From contig JBANAY010000003.1 in NCBI GenBank assembly GCA_037952775.1, forward strand, positions 26,412,001-26,476,000: DNA of 64,000 nt, written 5' to 3'. Every line of letters starts with the position of its first letter. Position 1 is the stretch's first letter. A model generated the notes under the pieces. That model saw only the letters and a program-made list of their open reading frames with translations. It had not been told where the DNA came from and did not search any database. Shown one piece after another: positions 10,516 through 20,411 of the stretch. Source of the DNA: Clonostachys chloroleuca. Its lineage: Eukaryota > Ascomycota > Sordariomycetes > Hypocreales > Bionectriaceae. The position numbers and the translations under genes are program-made.

Positions 10516-12591
10516 ATGGCGCAGGAATCACAAGTTTTGTTCACCGCTGAAGAGCCACAGGTGGAGGTGGGAAGAATGTACTCTCCCCAGATGATGGATT
10601 ATCGCTTGGAACATGAAATGCCTCAGAACTCAGGGATCCAGCAATCATCAATGAACCTCGCCAGTGAGCAGCAGGAACTACCAGACCCAGGAAACCCGGA
10701 CCTACGGACATTATCAAAATATGACCCGGAGCATTTGCCATCATGGCATTTCCAGGGTACAAACCCTCCTCGGATTCCGCATACACTTTCACCCAGCGCA
10801 CCATCACCGGTAGTCGCTTTACCATCGCCCAAGATTGTCGAGCAGCCACAGATTCTCCAAGAGCTTCCAGCTTCTCATATTCAAATACCCTCCAAGGAGC
10901 AGTTCCTTGGCATATTGATCCCCAGGAGTTTAGATTCAGATGGGCTCACTCGCACCGCCATAGCTCAAGGGCGCCCTATTAATGCGTCTCTTCCCAGTCC
11001 AGAAATCGTTGAAAAGCTTCAAAATCCACCGCCAATATTGGAGACAGCAGTTCATTTCGACTTTCGTCATAGTAGTAGCCCAGTGGCACAAAGTATCGAG
11101 CCAAACGAGCAGACCTCCGCCTCCATCCTTCCGTTCACTGAACCTGCTCTAATACCTCCAATGGCTGAGCAGGCAGTTTCTCAAGGTCTTCGACAGATTG
11201 ACTTGCAAGTTGTCGAGGTATTTTCGGCTAACCAGGACCAAAAGGACTTGGAGGAAGATGCCAACTTTAGTGATCGGCATGAAGCAGAGGCGACACAGTC
11301 AGAGGAGACTCTCCCATCCCTAGATCGCGGCGAATCTCCGTCGACTGATAGCCTCAGCACCCTCAATTCCGATAGATTTGATGAGAGCGTTTTTACGTTC
11401 CAGGAGGCTGAGGGGGGAAAGAATGTCGAGTTTGAACGGGATAGTGGGAGCGACGATATTCTACGCCTCAAACCTACGTTGAGGCAGTGGGAGGATTTCC
11501 CATCTCTTTTATCGTTTGCGCGTGCTCACAACGCGGAACTTGATGGTTGCTTCAAGATTGTCCTCCCAGATGGTGCTCTTGAAGCAATTCCCGAAAAGCC
11601 AGCTCAACTAGTTGACGCAAATGCGTTTACGCCGCAATTGCTCCGCCCCTCTCGCATTTGGCGAGTAAACACTAAACCGACAACAGGCAAATTTCCGTCT
11701 TCATCTGATATTAAGGAATCTAGCTTCACCGGAAACGCCACAGAAGCCGCGAAGCGACTTTCAAAAATCTTTTCTAAGAGCAGGAATCGCCAAATACGTG
11801 ACGTGCGGTACCGAGTTGATGTTCCGGCTTGGAGCGCGGAACAGAGGCTTGCAGCCGGGGTGCCTGGGAAGAGCCCCCTTCACCCATTGAAGGGTGACAA
11901 GCTCGATCTGACCAAGGCCATCATTCCTGGTATTCATACACCTTATGTTTACGAGTCCGGGCCTGCTTTCGGTGCTACCTTCCAGCTCCACGCCGAAGAT
12001 TTCCGTCTATCATCTCTCAACCATTTATACAAAGGACGAAAAATTTGGATAATCATACCTTCGGCAGCAGTTGGCCTTGCCGAGGAACAGCTCGGCCGCA
12101 ACGAAAGATGCTCGCAGTTCATGAGGCATCGTGCAGAGTTTGTGTTTCCCGAAAAGCTGGAGCGCCTGGGCATTCCGTTTCGGTTGATTGACCAAAGCCC
12201 CGGCGAGACGATTGTGATTCTTCCAGATGCATATCACGAGGGATTTAGTACGGGATATACTTTGGCGGAAGCCAAGAATTATGCTGAGGAGACATGGAGC
12301 ACTGAAACATACCAACCATGTGACGCTACCTGTCAATTGGCCACCGCTATACCTGGCGATTTCATGAGAATTATCGAGGACGGCGAAGACCGGCTTGACT
12401 TATGCTCATCGTACGATGATGATGACTCGCCTGATTCAATGAAACGGGAGCTGGATGAAGAAGATAGCGCTCCGGAAGAACCCATGGAACAGCGAGAAGA
12501 ACCCACGGAACAGCAAGAACAGCGACCGCGGAAAAGGATTAAGTGGATTAAAGGTGGTATGTCTTCTAATGCGTCCAATTTGGACTTATAG
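10516..12591 (+). CDS. JmjC-domain protein, putative Fe(II)/2-oxoglutarate oxygenase
   Basis: Single-exon gene of 691 residues from the ATG at 10516. The open frame continues 25 codons upstream but only from a GTG. The first 330 or so residues are Pro/Ser/Gln/Glu-rich and look disordered. The C-terminal half holds a JmjC fold: PYVYESGPAFGATFQ, then LHAEDFRLSSLNHLYKGRK with the metal ligands His492 and Glu494, and the distal ligand His574 in DAYHEGFSTGY. The HxE...H triad is therefore complete. An acidic tail (SYDDDDSPDSMKRELDEED) and a basic KRIKWIKGG segment follow, the latter a possible nuclear signal. No Tudor, PHD or zinc-finger domain is visible, so this is not a standard KDM4 or KDM5 demethylase. 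It resembles the stand-alone JmjC proteins scattered through Sordariomycete genomes. The substrate (histone lysine or another protein) cannot be inferred. Confidence 0.82.
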   Translation: MAQESQVLFTAEEPQVEVGRMYSPQMMDYRLEHEMPQNSGIQQSSMNLASEQQELPDPGNPDLRTLSKYDPEHLPSWHFQGTNPPRIPHTLSPSAPSPVVALPSPKIVEQPQILQELPASHIQIPSKEQFLGILIPRSLDSDGLTRTAIAQGRPINASLPSPEIVEKLQNPPPILETAVHFDFRHSSSPVAQSIEPNEQTSASILPFTEPALIPPMAEQAVSQGLRQIDLQVVEVFSANQDQKDLEEDANFSDRHEAEATQSEETLPSLDRGESPSTDSLSTLNSDRFDESVFTFQEAEGGKNVEFERDSGSDDILRLKPTLRQWEDFPSLLSFARAHNAELDGCFKIVLPDGALEAIPEKPAQLVDANAFTPQLLRPSRIWRVNTKPTTGKFPSSSDIKESSFTGNATEAAKRLSKIFSKSRNRQIRDVRYRVDVPAWSAEQRLAAGVPGKSPLHPLKGDKLDLTKAIIPGIHTPYVYESGPAFGATFQLHAEDFRLSSLNHLYKGRKIWIIIPSAAVGLAEEQLGRNERCSQFMRHRAEFVFPEKLERLGIPFRLIDQSPGETIVILPDAYHEGFSTGYTLAEAKNYAEETWSTETYQPCDATCQLATAIPGDFMRIIEDGEDRLDLCSSYDDDDSPDSMKRELDEEDSAPEEPMEQREEPTEQQEQRPRKRIKWIKGGMSSNASNLDL

Positions 12592-13968
12592 GTCTGTCGA
12601 TGTTAGATTGTTTTCGGATACCCCATCAAATCTTTCTGCGGATCAATCTGGGATGAAGATAGATTCTTGGCGTTTGGAGTATGTAGAAACCCGTCTACAT
12701 CATGTTTGGTCGTCGATTTTGGAGTCTAGGGTTGTACCTCTGCGTGGCGTGCGATGGATGTATATATTGGGTTGTACTACGGGTCTCTGAGTATTAATGA
12801 AATAATGAAGACCTTAGGCGGGTACGGTAGGGCAGGACTGAACTGGACAGGTGCGGCGTTTGGAGTTGATGAATTCCTTCCTTCTTTTTCCAATTGTATG
12901 ATAATGGCGTTCTCATTATGTGGTTTATAACCTGAAGGGGCAATGAACAAGCTAGGGTAACAATTTAATTCTTTGTGAGATTTGTGTCCAACTCCACATG
13001 TCGAGAAAAACATCGTCATTGGAACTAACACTGGAAAACTGTATTGATACCAGTATTTACAATGAACTGCACTGTGGCTAGGTATCCCATCTCCTGGATA
13101 CATAGGCAGCCGGGGTATAATAGATTATAGGCACTGAAGAATACTGCTTGATCAATGGGCACAAGAGTGAAGGTGATGCTCAGTCAGTGCGATGCCGTCA
13201 ACGACCCGCATGGAATTGTACGGCTTTAATATAGGAACAAGCCGATCTAGCTGTTGGACAGCTGGGTTAGGGGGCAATCTACCTTAGAATGAATTGTATC
13301 ATTATCACGCTCACCCGGCTTCTTACTCTTCACATCACATTCCGGCACTTCCGACCTCCCGATGCCATGCGCAGTACGACAGCCGTCCGTTCTCAGATTA
13401 TTCAATCAGCAGTCCGTACAAGCCATTCATATATTAATCAAATAAATCTTTCTTTTATTCGGCAAGATTATCAATATCACCGAAGTATCACACCATACTT
13501 GATAGAGTAAAATAAGATATAAGAACAACTTGTAATACTATGAATGAAAGTATGTTTTACGCAGTACTCCTTAGCAAGCACCTGTTTATATGCTTAATTA
13601 CCTCTAGTATGCTGAGGAGTTCAAACCTTGAGCGGAGACTTCCTAATTGAGGTTTCCCGAGAATATCTACTATATAAGTGTTAATATATTATTAATTAAG
13701 GAATGTTTAGAATAAATTAAGAATATACTATTAATAATATAGAGGAGTACCTATTTATTTATATACACAGTCTATTTTTCTATATAATAGTTGCTATTTG
13801 ACTGCTTTTTTTTTTTGGAGAGATATTTCAGTATTCTATTGCTTCAGTATTCTATTACTTCTTTATTCCATTACTTCGCTATCCTATTATATTTTATATC
13901 CTGCTTTCTTACTATATTTATATTCATTATTCTTCTTCGTCCAATTAAAAGTTCAAGAAACAACAACA
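12592..13968. other. Intergenic region ending in an AT-rich block
   Basis: No supported gene. From about 13,420 to 13,968 the sequence becomes strongly AT-rich (runs of TATTAATTAA, TTATTTATATA), clearly different from the flanking GC-balanced DNA. It serves as the upstream region of the small secreted protein gene. No open frame longer than 111 codons lies in it that I can support. Confidence 0.55.
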
Positions 13969-14394
13969 ATGTTAAGCTTTAAGCAGCTCTATCTAGGAGC
14001 AACTCTCCTACTCAGCCTCACCTACCAAGCCGCCTGCAACCCAACCGAAGAACATGACTTATCGGTCAGGTTTAGCGATGCTCAAGATCTAGACGCACGA
14101 GATATCGAGAACATCAGAGCACTTGTTAAGCGAGACCTCGAGATTCGCCGGGGAGGAGATGGTGCCGGTGGTCGTGGCGGCAAAGGTAGCTCAGCAACCG
14201 TTACCGATAGCTTCCCTGGCTATACACCTGGTGGTCGTGGCAGCGGCAAGGGTAGAAGAAGCCGTGAGACTCGCAAGGGAGGTGGTGGTAGTGGTGGCCG
14301 AGGCGGTAGCAGCGGTGGTGGAAAGGGTAAAAGAAGCCTTGATATTCGCAGGGGAGGAATGCTCAATTCGGGCATGAGGCGTAAATTCAATTAA
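13969..14394 (+). CDS. Small secreted Gly/Arg-rich protein with dibasic cleavage sites
   Basis: Predicted 141-residue secreted precursor; I recognise no family. The start at 13969 is the ATG preceded by ACAACA and gives a clear signal peptide (about residues 1-24: basic start, then LYLGATLLLSLTY and AAC). The longer frame from 13798 would begin inside the AT-rich leader from a non-ATG codon. A short acidic pro-like region (26-52) precedes a Gly-rich body. The body carries dibasic sites at 54-55 (KR), 60-61 (RR), 96-97 (RR), 121-122 (KR), 127-128 (RR) and 137-138 (RR). Three related decamers follow these sites: KRDLEIRRGG, RRSRETRKGG and KRSLDIRRGG. This spacing resembles Kex2-processed repeat precursors known in fungi, but the repeats are degenerate and no DUF3328 or other maturation gene is adjacent. 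It could also be a cell-wall or effector-like protein. Confidence 0.65.
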   Translation: MLSFKQLYLGATLLLSLTYQAACNPTEEHDLSVRFSDAQDLDARDIENIRALVKRDLEIRRGGDGAGGRGGKGSSATVTDSFPGYTPGGRGSGKGRRSRETRKGGGGSGGRGGSSGGGKGKRSLDIRRGGMLNSGMRRKFN

Positions 14395-14641
14395 GAGGCG
14401 GACAGTGGAGTTAAACAAACGCGTCTCTCGCTCTATTGGACACTTTATTAATGTTTCGCCATCTCAAGCTCATCGAGAGCATGTATCATATACAGTTCAG
14501 GTAGAAACTCTCAATCTACTCTTTATTTCATAAGCGTGATAAGGGTACATAAGCATACATCTACTCGCCCAAGCCCTACTTTTGTTCCAAATTCAAATTC
14601 GGGACGAAATCCGATCCGACAAGGCCAACTTTGGGCTTCTT

Positions 14642-15895
14642 CTAAAGAGCATGGCCGCCCCGATGCTCATCCTGCCTCCGAAGCTCATCCCTGAAGGGGT
14701 TGCTGTGTGCGGTGGCACCCTTGAAGGTGGTGGAGACGGGGGTGCCGACCAGGCTGCCGAGATCACTGTCGTGCCTGTTGTGGCTGCTGGGCTGGTCGCG
14801 GTACTCGAAGACGGGGCTCTCGGAGCGGTCCTGGAGGCGGATGCCCTCGTCCTTGTTCTTGCGGCCGCCGAACATGCGGCGGGCGGAGCCGACTCCCGGC
14901 TGGTACCCGCGGGCGCGGCGGCCCATGATGTTGCCGATCTGGATGCGGCGGGCCTTGCGGTTCCAGAGGCAGATGCCGATGAGGAGGAAGACGATGCTGC
15001 CGAAGGTGACGGGGAGGGCGATGATGAGGTCCTGGTTGTCGATCTTGTGCTTGACCTTTTGCGGGGTGGGGCGGGACCGCTCGAGGGTGAAGTTGAAGGC
15101 GGTGGAGGAGGTGACGACGCCCGAGTTGTTGAGGTGCCGCATGAGGGTGACGGTGAGGTTGTAGGGGGACTGGCCCTGGAAGTAGTCGTTCTTGACCTCG
15201 AGGGGGAGAAGCCCCAGGCGGCGGGAACCTTGTCGAGCTCGGTGAGCTTGGTCCAGGAGCCCTCGGGTTGGTCCTGGGTGGTGCGGTTGAAGTAGTCGAG
15301 GCGGAGGGAGATGAGGACGGTGGTGTTGGCGTCGATCTTGTCCTCGGTCTTGTTGTAGTAGTCGGGATCCCAGGTGACTACAGAGAGGCGCCGGTTAGTG
15401 ATTGTCTTGATGAGATTGGGGGTTTTGAGGAAAATGCTGCTTACCATAGTATGTCGTGTCCTTGTACAAGGTGCTGTCGGCACTGGGATCGCACAATGGC
15501 GCATGGTCGCCATCCAGGTTGTGGCATCTGGTGAAGCTGCCCTGCTTGTTCGAGTTGGTGGCCGTGGGGGCCGGCGGCGATGCGTAGGTCGAGGTGTACA
15601 GGTTGCCTAGGTAGTTCTGGACGATGACGGTCTCCGTCAGGACGGAAGGGGGAGCGTCGGCGAGGTAGGTCGAGCCCTCCTTGTTGGTTGCCATGTGCGG
15701 CGTGTAGGTGGTGGCGGGCTGGCCCTCGTCGTCAATGGACACCCACGGCGCGGACGGGTTGCTGTCTGAACGCCTGTCTAGGGCAACGGGCGCCGCAGTG
15801 ATGGCCGGGGCGGCGGCGGCATTCTCAACAGCTGGGAAGGCAGAAGCGGTCCCCAGGAGGGCGATGGCGACGCCGAGGCTTGTTGATGTATACAT
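14642..15895 (-). CDS. Type I membrane glycoprotein, fungal conserved (frame break)
   Basis: Predicted secretory-pathway membrane protein of unknown function. The start at 15895 gives a signal peptide (MYTSTSLGVAIALLGTASAF). The extracellular part has N-glycosylation sequons (NKT, NTT, NRT, NLT, NNS) and a Trp/Tyr-rich core VTWDPDYYNK. One transmembrane helix (DLIIALPVTFGSIVFLLIGI) is followed by a basic cytosolic tail (WNRKARRIQIGNIMGRRARG). The intron is 15378-15444 (67 nt, GTAAGC donor, GTAG acceptor) and joins TTYY to VTWDP. The frame changes at the G5 run 15202-15206 (C5 on the coding strand): upstream reads AAWGFSP, downstream reads LEVKNDYFQGQ. One extra C would restore a single frame of roughly 394 residues. 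Long open frames on the opposite strand here are GC-driven shadows. Confidence 0.75.
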
Positions 15896-17003
15896 GGCGG
15901 CGGGCTTGGGAAGACGCGATTCGCGATGGGAGGATTTTAGGGATCGCAGTTTGCTGCCCCCAATCGATGAAGAACGGTGAGAAAGAAAAGAATGACGAAA
16001 CCGTTGATCAGACCAGCCGCGAGGAGGAGAGGACCCGGAGCAACCGAGGAGAAAAGAGCGTGGGATTTCGGGAGAGTGAGCTCTTTTATTTATCACTGAG
16101 GCGAAAAAAAGACGATCTAAATGCGGGTGTCGAAGAGGCGCATTGTATCAGGGCATAATTCTTGGTCGCCGGTTGGCCAATGGCTAGGTTACCCCTGGAC
16201 TTGGAATGTCCAGGGGCGCCATCTCCCTTCAGTGGATCGGGCAGTGGGTGGCAAGGTGGGTACAGCGGGCGGGCCAGCCACTGTTACATCCAGGCTGCCC
16301 CGGATACAGTTGAAGATGCTCAGATGCAAGCTGGCAGGATCTTCTGTCAGTGCTGCAGTAGGCCATTGGGATGTTTTGATCTCAATTGGCAATGCGGAGA
16401 GCGAATACGCCCGTTTTCACGAGCAAACAAGATCTCTGTGACCGCTTGAGTACATGCTGCGCTCCACAGACCGAATGCCCTGAACCCACGGCTCGATGCC
16501 CGCCCGACGTCACCTGCAGAAGACCCCTGCAGTAGACTCACTCCGCTGCATCCGGCCGCCGGCAAAAGAGCCAATCAACGAGGCCTCTGAGAGATCACAA
16601 GCAACCGAGTTTGTAATGCAGAATACAGAATTACCATTAACATTTAGCTGCGCTAAAGGAGAACTCCTCCCTTATCTGAAAAACATGTCAAATGCGTGCC
16701 TGCGTGTATGCTATTATCCGCGGCCCATCCTGCAGAATATCATCCGTATAAGCAAGCACCTCTCTCCGTCTGTCGCAAGACTCGCCCCATTGGGGAACGA
16801 CATCTCTATTACCTCTGGCCATGTTAGATATGATCTTACCGAGCCTCGTGAAATAAACTCCAACTCCCTCCCAAGCTCCGTCCGCATCTACAGGCCGGGA
16901 GTGTCTTAAATGGTCCAGTATAGCCGTCATGACGCCCGAAGTTGAGTACTTCCAAGCCTCGAGCCATTATACATTAAGTTTGAAGTTGTATGCAGAATAT
17001 AAA
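15896..17003. other. Intergenic region
   Basis: Upstream promoter region of the glycoprotein gene and downstream region of the next minus-strand gene. The open frames here (up to 137 codons) have no recognisable similarity. Nothing else is visible. Confidence 0.5.
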
Positions 17004-17767
17004 TCAGAAAAACGACTCCTTGCCCATCCCTTTGGTGGCGTCGACGTGGTGTAGTAGAAATGCCTCCTCGACGTACGTACGGGGCTGCGAGAAAGTGGCT
17101 ACAAGGCTACCACATCTCTGAGCCTCGGGTTGAGTGGGACTGGGAGGAAGCGAGGGGCGTGACGTGCTTGAGGTATCGTCCGAGTAGCTCAATGCTGCGA
17201 CGCTGTCGGGGGTTCCAGAGCCGCTCTGGGACTCATCGATCACTTTTAGGCGATGCCTCCTTTCGAGCGCCTTGGTGAGCAGGCTGGCCTGCTTCTTTGG
17301 CTGCACGGGCTGCTTTGGTCTCAGGTATCGGCACGCAAACTCGTCGCGCCGGCGCGTCTCTGCCAGTATCTGGGCCTCCTTGATCTTTCTGATGCGCTCA
17401 GCCTCAACCGCCATCTGGGCGCGCTTGATCACTGCCAGCCTGGTAGACTCGCACTCCTCGATGGGACATGCCAGGATGTCGATGGTCATGGTGTCCTCCT
17501 AGGACACGTTTGGGCAATCATCTGGCTTGGGTAGGGGGGTCGTTACGCTTTGGATGTGGTCGATGAGGTTTTTCAAGAAGTTTCGGCAGTACTTCCAGCT
17601 GACGTGCCGTTGGAAGAGGCAGAAGTGGCAGAGCGCCACTTGGTTCGTGCACATGATGGAAGTGAAGACGATATCTTCACACAAGCTAGCGATTCGCCTC
17701 TTTGGTCTGGACGTTTGCGCTGCTGTGGTTGGCGTCGAGCCGTGTCAGGAAGTTGTTTCTGAGGCAT
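17004..17767 (-). CDS. Small Cys-containing coiled-coil protein (model uncertain)
   Basis: Unrecognised protein, supported by continuity of sense across an intron. The downstream exon (17498-17004) encodes EDTMTIDILACPIEECESTR, a charged helix (AVIKRAQMAVEAERIRKIKEAQILAETRRRDE) and a Ser/Pro-rich tail. The preceding exon encodes CTNQVALCHFCLFQRHVSWKYC, with Cys/His spacing that could bind zinc. A 48-nt intron (17546-17499, GTAACG donor, CCTAG acceptor) joins them in frame and removes an otherwise in-frame TAG. The upstream start is less certain. ATG 17767 (MPQKQLPDTARRQ) is in another frame, and the change falls at the CACAC run near 17678-17682, where losing two bases would give SLACEDIVFTS and a protein of about 237 residues. 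Otherwise translation could begin at the internal ATG before CTNQ. Confidence 0.5.
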
Positions 17768-19448
17768 GTTAAGCTTGGAGTTGACACTTACGCGAGAGCG
17801 TAGGTGCTTCTCACTGTTGGGACAACGATTATCGTCTTGCACAAGGGTTGGCGATCGAAGAAGAGGTTCACGCGCGAAGTCGAGATGAAGTTGGATTCTT
17901 TCGCAAGAAGGAGGTGGATGGATAGATGATGAAACTTGTCGGCGCTGAAGTGGAAATAAATTCAAAACTGGATGAGAAAAGAAAAGTGAAGAGGAAATGA
18001 AAACGAAGAGAGGCTGGGGATGGAAATGGATTTTGGAATAACAATGCGCGGTGTGGGATTGAGCGACTTATGTTGCCGTCCTGGTGTATGCACGCACTTC
18101 TACGCGCTGGAAGTGAAGCGCACTCGTTGCCAGCTGTGGCGAAGCTGGTCGCTTCTCACTGGCAACCGGCAGACTTACAATGGCTGCACGCCTCCCGCAA
18201 TGGACCGCTTCTCTGTTACTGCGTCTACCAAACTCTTGCCTACTAGTAGAGATCTGGCCTGTCACATCTGCTACAAGTGTATTTCTGGTTGCCGAGCTCC
18301 AACCTACTGCTCCCTGATGCGACGGACCTCAGGAGTTCTGGTCGAGGGTACCTCTCCAACTGACTGATTTAATACAGCAAGAAGGTACACAGTACCTTCC
18401 CATCCTTCTCTCTTCGCTCCCACTCAACATTAACCTGGTGATGATTCAGCCGGCCGCCCGTTTGTCACCAAATCGTTCCTCCTCACCTTCTTCTCACTTC
18501 ACCCCATCTCATCACGTCACCTCAATTCCCAGCCCCCTCACGCCCCATAAACTGTTATCAAGATGAATCAGTGGCCATACATCTATGATTCCGAATCTTC
18601 TGATCAATATGGTCTCTGCCTCCTGGCGCCTGTCAGGTGAAACATGATGCGGTGAGCATCAGCAGCCAGCGATGTCAAGTGCAATGCCATATTCACTACT
18701 TGTTTCAACTGCGATAATGAATCAGCGAGGTGCCGAGTCCGTGATTTTATTCATGGAGCGCTTTAGGATAGGCATGGCCATCTAGTAGCGGAGTCTCAAG
18801 TGACTGCTTGCATCCAAGACTGACGATACTTCTGGATAAGCAGAGAAAAGATCATCCTCTCGCCAGCCTTGACCAGCTCTGCTTGACGATTCAACAATGA
18901 CGAACGAGTTGTTCCTGGAGCCACGCTACCTCTAATTACATTAGCCAGCCAGTCACTGTCGATCTGCGAGTCATTGCACATGGAGAGAAAAGGAGTTCAT
19001 CAATGATTAGCCCTCTGTCTCACTCAAGTCAGTTCGTCTAGCCTGCCGATCAAGAGACTCGCCCGGTGAATAGGCTGACAATGTCGGTGCGAATGTGCTA
19101 CATGCATGTCTGTGACACTGGGTAACACAAGCATGGACGCGCAGTACAGACTTATCAGGGAGCGTGGGGGTCACACATCACCGCCCCTTGTGATTATGAG
19201 TAACACCCAACGGCGCTTGGTGCTATCATCTAAAATTCGGAATAGCTAACTTCGCTTTTGTGGACCTGGTACAGCGGTAATGTGTTTGTGTTCGGAGAGA
19301 GAGTAAGTATTAAATAGATCCTTTGTCCTCCTTTTCCTTGGGTCTGGAACATGAGATCCGTCTTTATTGTTCGCACCTTCGCGGGACGACTCTAACCATT
19401 TATCACTTCATCGTTGGGTCTAATATTTCGAACCAAATATCTATAATC
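17768..19448. other. Intergenic region upstream of the aldolase gene
   Basis: No supported gene. CT-rich sequence at about 18,400-18,560 and an AT-richer leader just before 19449 look promoter-like. Open frames are at most 115 codons. Confidence 0.5.
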
Positions 19449-20411
19449 ATGGCAACCGCCGAAGGAAACGAAGGACACCTGCATCCAGTGGCACCACTCA
19501 AGCCAGGATTATATGTGCCCACCGTTGCTTTCTTCACTTCGGACGACACGATCGATGCTGGGACAACGGTATCCCACACCGTTCAACTGATTAGATCAGG
19601 CATTTCTGGTCTCGTCACTCATGGCTCAAACGGCGAGGCTGTCCATCTCAGCCATACCGAGCGGCAACTCATTAACAGGACCACAAGGGAGACGTGTGAA
19701 CAGGAGGGGGTCCCGGACATGCCCCTGATTGTGGGATGTGGTGCTCAATCGACCCGCGAGACCATCCAGCTATGTCAAGAAGCCGCAGGATCCGGCGGGA
19801 CACATGTCATGATCCTCCCTCCATCCTATTACGGGGGTCTCTTGACTACAGATCTCATCATTGACCATTTCCGCAGTGTTGCCGATGCAAGCCCCCTCCC
19901 TGTGTTAATCTATAACTTTCCGGCTGCCTCTGGGGGACTTGATCTGAGTTCCGACACCATCCTTGAGCTGGCAAAGCACCCGAATATTGTGGGTGTGAAG
20001 CTGACTTGTGGGAATACGGGCAAGCTAGCAAGGGTCGTGGCCGGCAGCAAGGAATCTTCGTTTCGGACTTTTGGTGGAAGTGCTGATTTTACTATCCAAA
20101 CTCTGGCCGCAGGTGGCCATGGTGTCATCGCCGGCCTGGGAAACCTGGCCCCTCGGGCTTGTGTGGAGCTGATCCGGCTTTGGCATGCTGGGAAGCTGGC
20201 AGAAGCTGCCCAGCTCCAAGGTGTTGTTGCTAGGGGAGATTGGGCGGCTATCAAAGGCGGATTTGTGTCGATCAAAGCGGCCTTGCAGAGATATCGTGGC
20301 TATGGAGGGCAGCCGCGTCGGCCTTGTGCTCTCCTTGAGGGCAGGCTGCTTGAGTTACAGATGGCCGAGTTTACGGAGATTATGGAGATGGAGAAGCAAC
20401 TGCCCTGGTAG
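19449..20411 (+). CDS. DapA/HOGA-family class I aldolase
   Basis: Single-exon protein of 320 residues of the dihydrodipicolinate synthase / 4-hydroxy-2-oxoglutarate aldolase family. These are TIM-barrel lyases that form a Schiff base with pyruvate or a 2-oxo acid. Visible features are the substrate loop THGSNGEAVHL (residues 57-67), the catalytic tyrosine in LIYNFPA (Tyr155), and the Schiff-base lysine in IVGVKLTCGNTGK (Lys184). The glycine-rich GGSADFTIQTLAAGGHGVIAG follows. The loop has Asn61 where bacterial DapA has Thr in its TTGE motif, and fungi make lysine through aminoadipate. A role in lysine synthesis is therefore unlikely; a 2-oxo-acid or deoxy-sugar-acid aldolase is a better guess. 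The start at 19449 (ATCATGGC context) was chosen over a longer frame from 19323. No targeting signal is evident, so the protein is probably cytosolic. Confidence 0.85.
   Translation: MATAEGNEGHLHPVAPLKPGLYVPTVAFFTSDDTIDAGTTVSHTVQLIRSGISGLVTHGSNGEAVHLSHTERQLINRTTRETCEQEGVPDMPLIVGCGAQSTRETIQLCQEAAGSGGTHVMILPPSYYGGLLTTDLIIDHFRSVADASPLPVLIYNFPAASGGLDLSSDTILELAKHPNIVGVKLTCGNTGKLARVVAGSKESSFRTFGGSADFTIQTLAAGGHGVIAGLGNLAPRACVELIRLWHAGKLAEAAQLQGVVARGDWAAIKGGFVSIKAALQRYRGYGGQPRRPCALLEGRLLELQMAEFTEIMEMEKQLPW

Noticed and set aside
14582..15295. 237-codon plus-strand open frame, Ala/Val/Glu/Gly-rich
   Set aside because: It is the antisense of the glycoprotein gene, whose GC-rich third positions create open antisense frames.
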